From Crocinitomicaceae bacterium (GTDB lineage Bacteria; Bacteroidota; Bacteroidia; Flavobacteriales_D; Crocinitomicaceae), in contig JAJTCM010000007.1 of NCBI GenBank assembly GCA_021325675.1, positions 62,001 to 126,000 on the forward strand: 64,000 nucleotides of DNA, in the 5' to 3' direction. A model generated the notes under the pieces. It was not told where the DNA came from. It did no database searches and worked only from the letters and a program-made list of their open reading frames with translations. The position numbers were made by a program, and so were the translations under genes. Of the stretch, positions 61,871 to 64,000 are shown piece by piece (positions within the stretch are counted from its first letter, which is position 1; the number at the start of each line of letters is the position of its first letter).

Positions 61871-63125
61871 GCTTCAATTCAGGCTTGCTCTGCTTTTCTT
61901 CTGTTTTGCTTTCTTCGGACGCAGCTCACAGATCCTGATCCCCATGGACGAAACGCAGACGAACCACCTGAAATCCTACGGGATAGCTTACTGGATCCTT
62001 GAAAACGATGTGGTGATCGAATGGCTGCTGAATTACCGCGGCGGTTCTTTCCTATGCCCAAACCTCCAAAAAATTGAAGAAGAGCTGATTATCCGCGGAG
62101 TGAAGTATGAAGTGATTTCCGACGGGCAGGCCAATACCATAAAAAACGAAATCGCCAACCCGGAAGTTAACCAGGAACTGGTGCAATTGGAAAAAGCGCC
62201 GAAAATTGCTGTGTATACACCCAAAGGAAGTCTTCCCTGGGATGACGCCGTAACGATGGTGCTTGAATATGCCGAGATCCCTTACGAAAAAATCTACGAT
62301 TCGGCCATTATCATGGGCGTTTTGCCGAAATACGACTGGCTGCACCTGCACCACGAGGATTTCACCGGGCAATACGGTAAATTTTATTCTTCCTATAAAG
62401 ATTTTCCCTGGTATAAAGAACAGGTAGCCCAGGCAGAAGCCGACGCTCAAATGCTTGGTTTCAAAAAGGTTTCCCAGCTCAAGCTGGCTGTTGCCAACAA
62501 TATAAAGAATTTCGTTGTAGGCGGTGGTTTTCTCTTCACGATGTGCAGCGGCACCGATAGCTTCGACATTGGGCTTGCAGCCCACAACACGGACATCTGC
62601 GAACGCATGTACGACGGCGATGCCATGAACCCGAATTGCCAGGAACAGCTTGATTTCGGCAATACACTCGCCTTTGAGGATTTTAAGCTCGTTAAAGACC
62701 CTTATGTTTACGAATATTCCAACATTGACGGAACGGAGCTGCACCGTATGCCCGAAAACACCGATAAATTCACCTTATTTGAGTTTTCCGCCAAATGGGA
62801 CATTGTTCCTACGATGCTGACACAGTGCCACACGGATGTGATCAACGGTTTCATGGGCCAAACGACTGATTTCAAGAAAGACCTCATCAAGCCGAACGTA
62901 CTTATCCTGGGTGAAAACAAAGCTTTGGGGACAGCCAAATACCTGCACGGCGAATACGGCCAGGGCACCTGGACTTTTTATGGCGGCCACGACCCTGAAG
63001 ATTTCCAGCACCGCGTAGGCGATCCTCCAACAGACCTGAACCTGCACCCGAACTCACCGGGATATCGTTTGATCCTCAACAACATCTTGTTCCCGGCGGC
63101 GAAAAAGAAAAAACGCAAGACTTAG
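61854..63125 (+). CDS. Secreted protein of unknown function, dnaB-coupled
   Basis: The ATG at 61854 gives 423 residues with an N-terminal signal ('FRLALLFFCFAFFGRSSQ'). Conserved-looking parts include 'QILIPMDETQTNHLKSYGIAYW', 'WLLNYRGGSFLCPN', 'DWLHLHHEDFTGQYGKFY' and 'GGGFLFTMCSGTDSFDIGLAAHNTDI'. The last, with 'GTWTFYGGHDPEDFQHRVG', recalls a class I glutamine-amidotransferase-like (ThuA-like) fold with a Cys elbow. I recall relatives labelled 'asparagine synthetase B', which the sequence does not support. The start lies inside the end of dnaB, so it is translationally coupled. Confidence 0.7.
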   Translation: MIRLFKLQFRLALLFFCFAFFGRSSQILIPMDETQTNHLKSYGIAYWILENDVVIEWLLNYRGGSFLCPNLQKIEEELIIRGVKYEVISDGQANTIKNEIANPEVNQELVQLEKAPKIAVYTPKGSLPWDDAVTMVLEYAEIPYEKIYDSAIIMGVLPKYDWLHLHHEDFTGQYGKFYSSYKDFPWYKEQVAQAEADAQMLGFKKVSQLKLAVANNIKNFVVGGGFLFTMCSGTDSFDIGLAAHNTDICERMYDGDAMNPNCQEQLDFGNTLAFEDFKLVKDPYVYEYSNIDGTELHRMPENTDKFTLFEFSAKWDIVPTMLTQCHTDVINGFMGQTTDFKKDLIKPNVLILGENKALGTAKYLHGEYGQGTWTFYGGHDPEDFQHRVGDPPTDLNLHPNSPGYRLILNNILFPAAKKKKRKT

Positions 63126-63240
63126 TTTCCCGCGGATTAGCGCAAATTTGAACGCAAATAAGCGCTGATTTTTTTATATTTTCTTTATTCTAGAAAGTAT
63201 TTTTTCGCGGATCAACGTGGATTTGGGCGCGGATAATTGC
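63126..63240. repeat. CGCGGATTAGCG repeat, two copies left of the GxxExxY gene
   Basis: CGCGGATTAGCGCAAATTTG...AAGCGCTGATTTTTTT is followed by a diverged copy CGCGGATCAACGTGGATTTG...AATTGCTGATTT. The second copy runs into the gene and encodes its last residues ('ISNYPRPNPR'). Related words occur near 35.7 kb. Confidence 0.65.
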
Positions 63241-63628
63241 TGATTTCATCTTTCAGGCCATTTACTTTTCTGAATATATTTTCGGAAATATTGCTGGAAT
63301 TAAAATTGACAAGTAAGCCCAGTTTTAAACCGGATAATTTCAGATAAGTGATTAATTGCTTGTGATGTACTTCCGCGAGGTTCTCAACGGATTTGATTTC
63401 TATAACAACTTTATCTTCGACCAATAGATCAAGCCGGTATCCTACTGCCAAATGAATCGCCCGGTAAACCAAAGGTTGGGGAACTTGTGATTTAACACGC
63501 AAATCAATTTCATTTAATTCATAAATCAATGCTTGCTCATAAGCGGATTCCAATAAACCGGGGCCAAGTTCATTGTACACTTTAAAAATAACGCCCCGAA
63601 TCAGGTAGGAAAGGTGGTTTTCAGTCAT
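63212..63628 (-). CDS. GxxExxY-family protein
   Basis: The 138-residue protein shows the name-giving motif in 'ELGPGLLESAYEQALIYEL', and 'VGYRLDLLVEDKVVIEIKSVENL', a D-x(n)-E-x-K arrangement of the PD-(D/E)XK nuclease superfamily. Function is unknown; a nuclease role is plausible. The gene stands alone, framed by inverted copies of a CGCGGATTAGCG-type repeat, and its C-terminal codons lie within one copy. Confidence 0.85.
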   Translation of the reverse strand: MTENHLSYLIRGVIFKVYNELGPGLLESAYEQALIYELNEIDLRVKSQVPQPLVYRAIHLAVGYRLDLLVEDKVVIEIKSVENLAEVHHKQLITYLKLSGLKLGLLVNFNSSNISENIFRKVNGLKDEISNYPRPNPR

Positions 63629-63689
63629 GCTCTAAAATTTAGGTAATTGAAGTTAAGCATTTTATTTGATATGAAAACAATTCAACGTA

Positions 63690-64000
<311 letters not shown>

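Noticed and set aside
62052-62744. Minus-strand ORF of 230 residues
   Set aside because: Antisense to the dnaB-coupled secreted protein; no start signal or recognisable domain.

Overview
The window looks like chromosomal DNA from a member of the Bacteroidota, most likely a Flavobacteriales-type gliding bacterium. The evidence is a type IX secretion and gliding cluster (PorU, PorV, a PorP/SprF protein, GldJ), secreted proteins with a T9SS C-terminal sorting domain, the Bacteroidota -7 promoter box TAnnTTTG in front of many genes, and few strong Shine-Dalgarno sequences. No rRNA, tRNA, CRISPR array, prophage or complete insertion sequence was recognised. Base composition is moderate and even, and I cannot name the genus.

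Region 0-17.7 kb: a T9SS cargo protein, then a long minus-strand run porU-porV-ispF-DUF4290-murA-tlpA-alkB. Facing away from it is a plus-strand run porP/sprF-gldJ-murF-kup-ompA. Secretion machinery is thus mixed with peptidoglycan precursor synthesis (MurA, MurF) and isoprenoid synthesis (IspF). MurA carries Asp instead of the usual active-site Cys. Region 17.7-24.6 kb: pyruvate dehydrogenase E1 beta and a C92-type amidase on the minus strand, then etfB-etfA, a bifunctional-nuclease-like protein, a nucleoside transporter and thyA.

Region 24.8-29.3 kb is the most distinctive part. Between thyA and folA lies a compact unit: ECF sigma factor, small one-TM anti-sigma-like protein, Spy/CnrX-like periplasmic sensor, MbnP-like protein, MbnH/MauG-like diheme enzyme, and a His-rich YHYH protein with a T9SS sorting tail. 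Four of these genes overlap by 4-8 bases. I read it as a self-regulated periplasmic copper-handling system without methanobactin genes. folA and sppA follow.

Region 31.9-44.1 kb is a minus-strand run: murB, a lipoprotein, DUF4836, hutU, DUF2339, fasciclin (with a good terminator) and topB, plus one plus-strand outer-membrane-type protein. Region 44.3-64 kb holds a conserved protein of unknown function, a small lipoprotein, a decayed ankyrin-like pseudogene, a WYL regulator, recR, an AddA/RecB-like helicase-nuclease, corA, a PaaE-like reductase with an overlapping SDR, an OmpA/PD40 pair, an MFS pump, dnaB with an overlapping secreted protein, a GxxExxY protein and the start of an ABC-F ATPase.

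The intergenic spaces carry several families of short noncoding inverted-repeat elements: TTGCCACGAATTTTT ends, AAGTTTTTTGGATCGC ends, CCACATAGG ends, TTAGCATATTAGCACATTAA-type arms (one arm expanded to ten exact 8-bp units), and a CGCGGATTAGCG family bracketing the GxxExxY gene. Several -7 boxes sit only 5-6 nt before the start codon (folA, murB, recR, dnaB), which predicts leaderless mRNAs.
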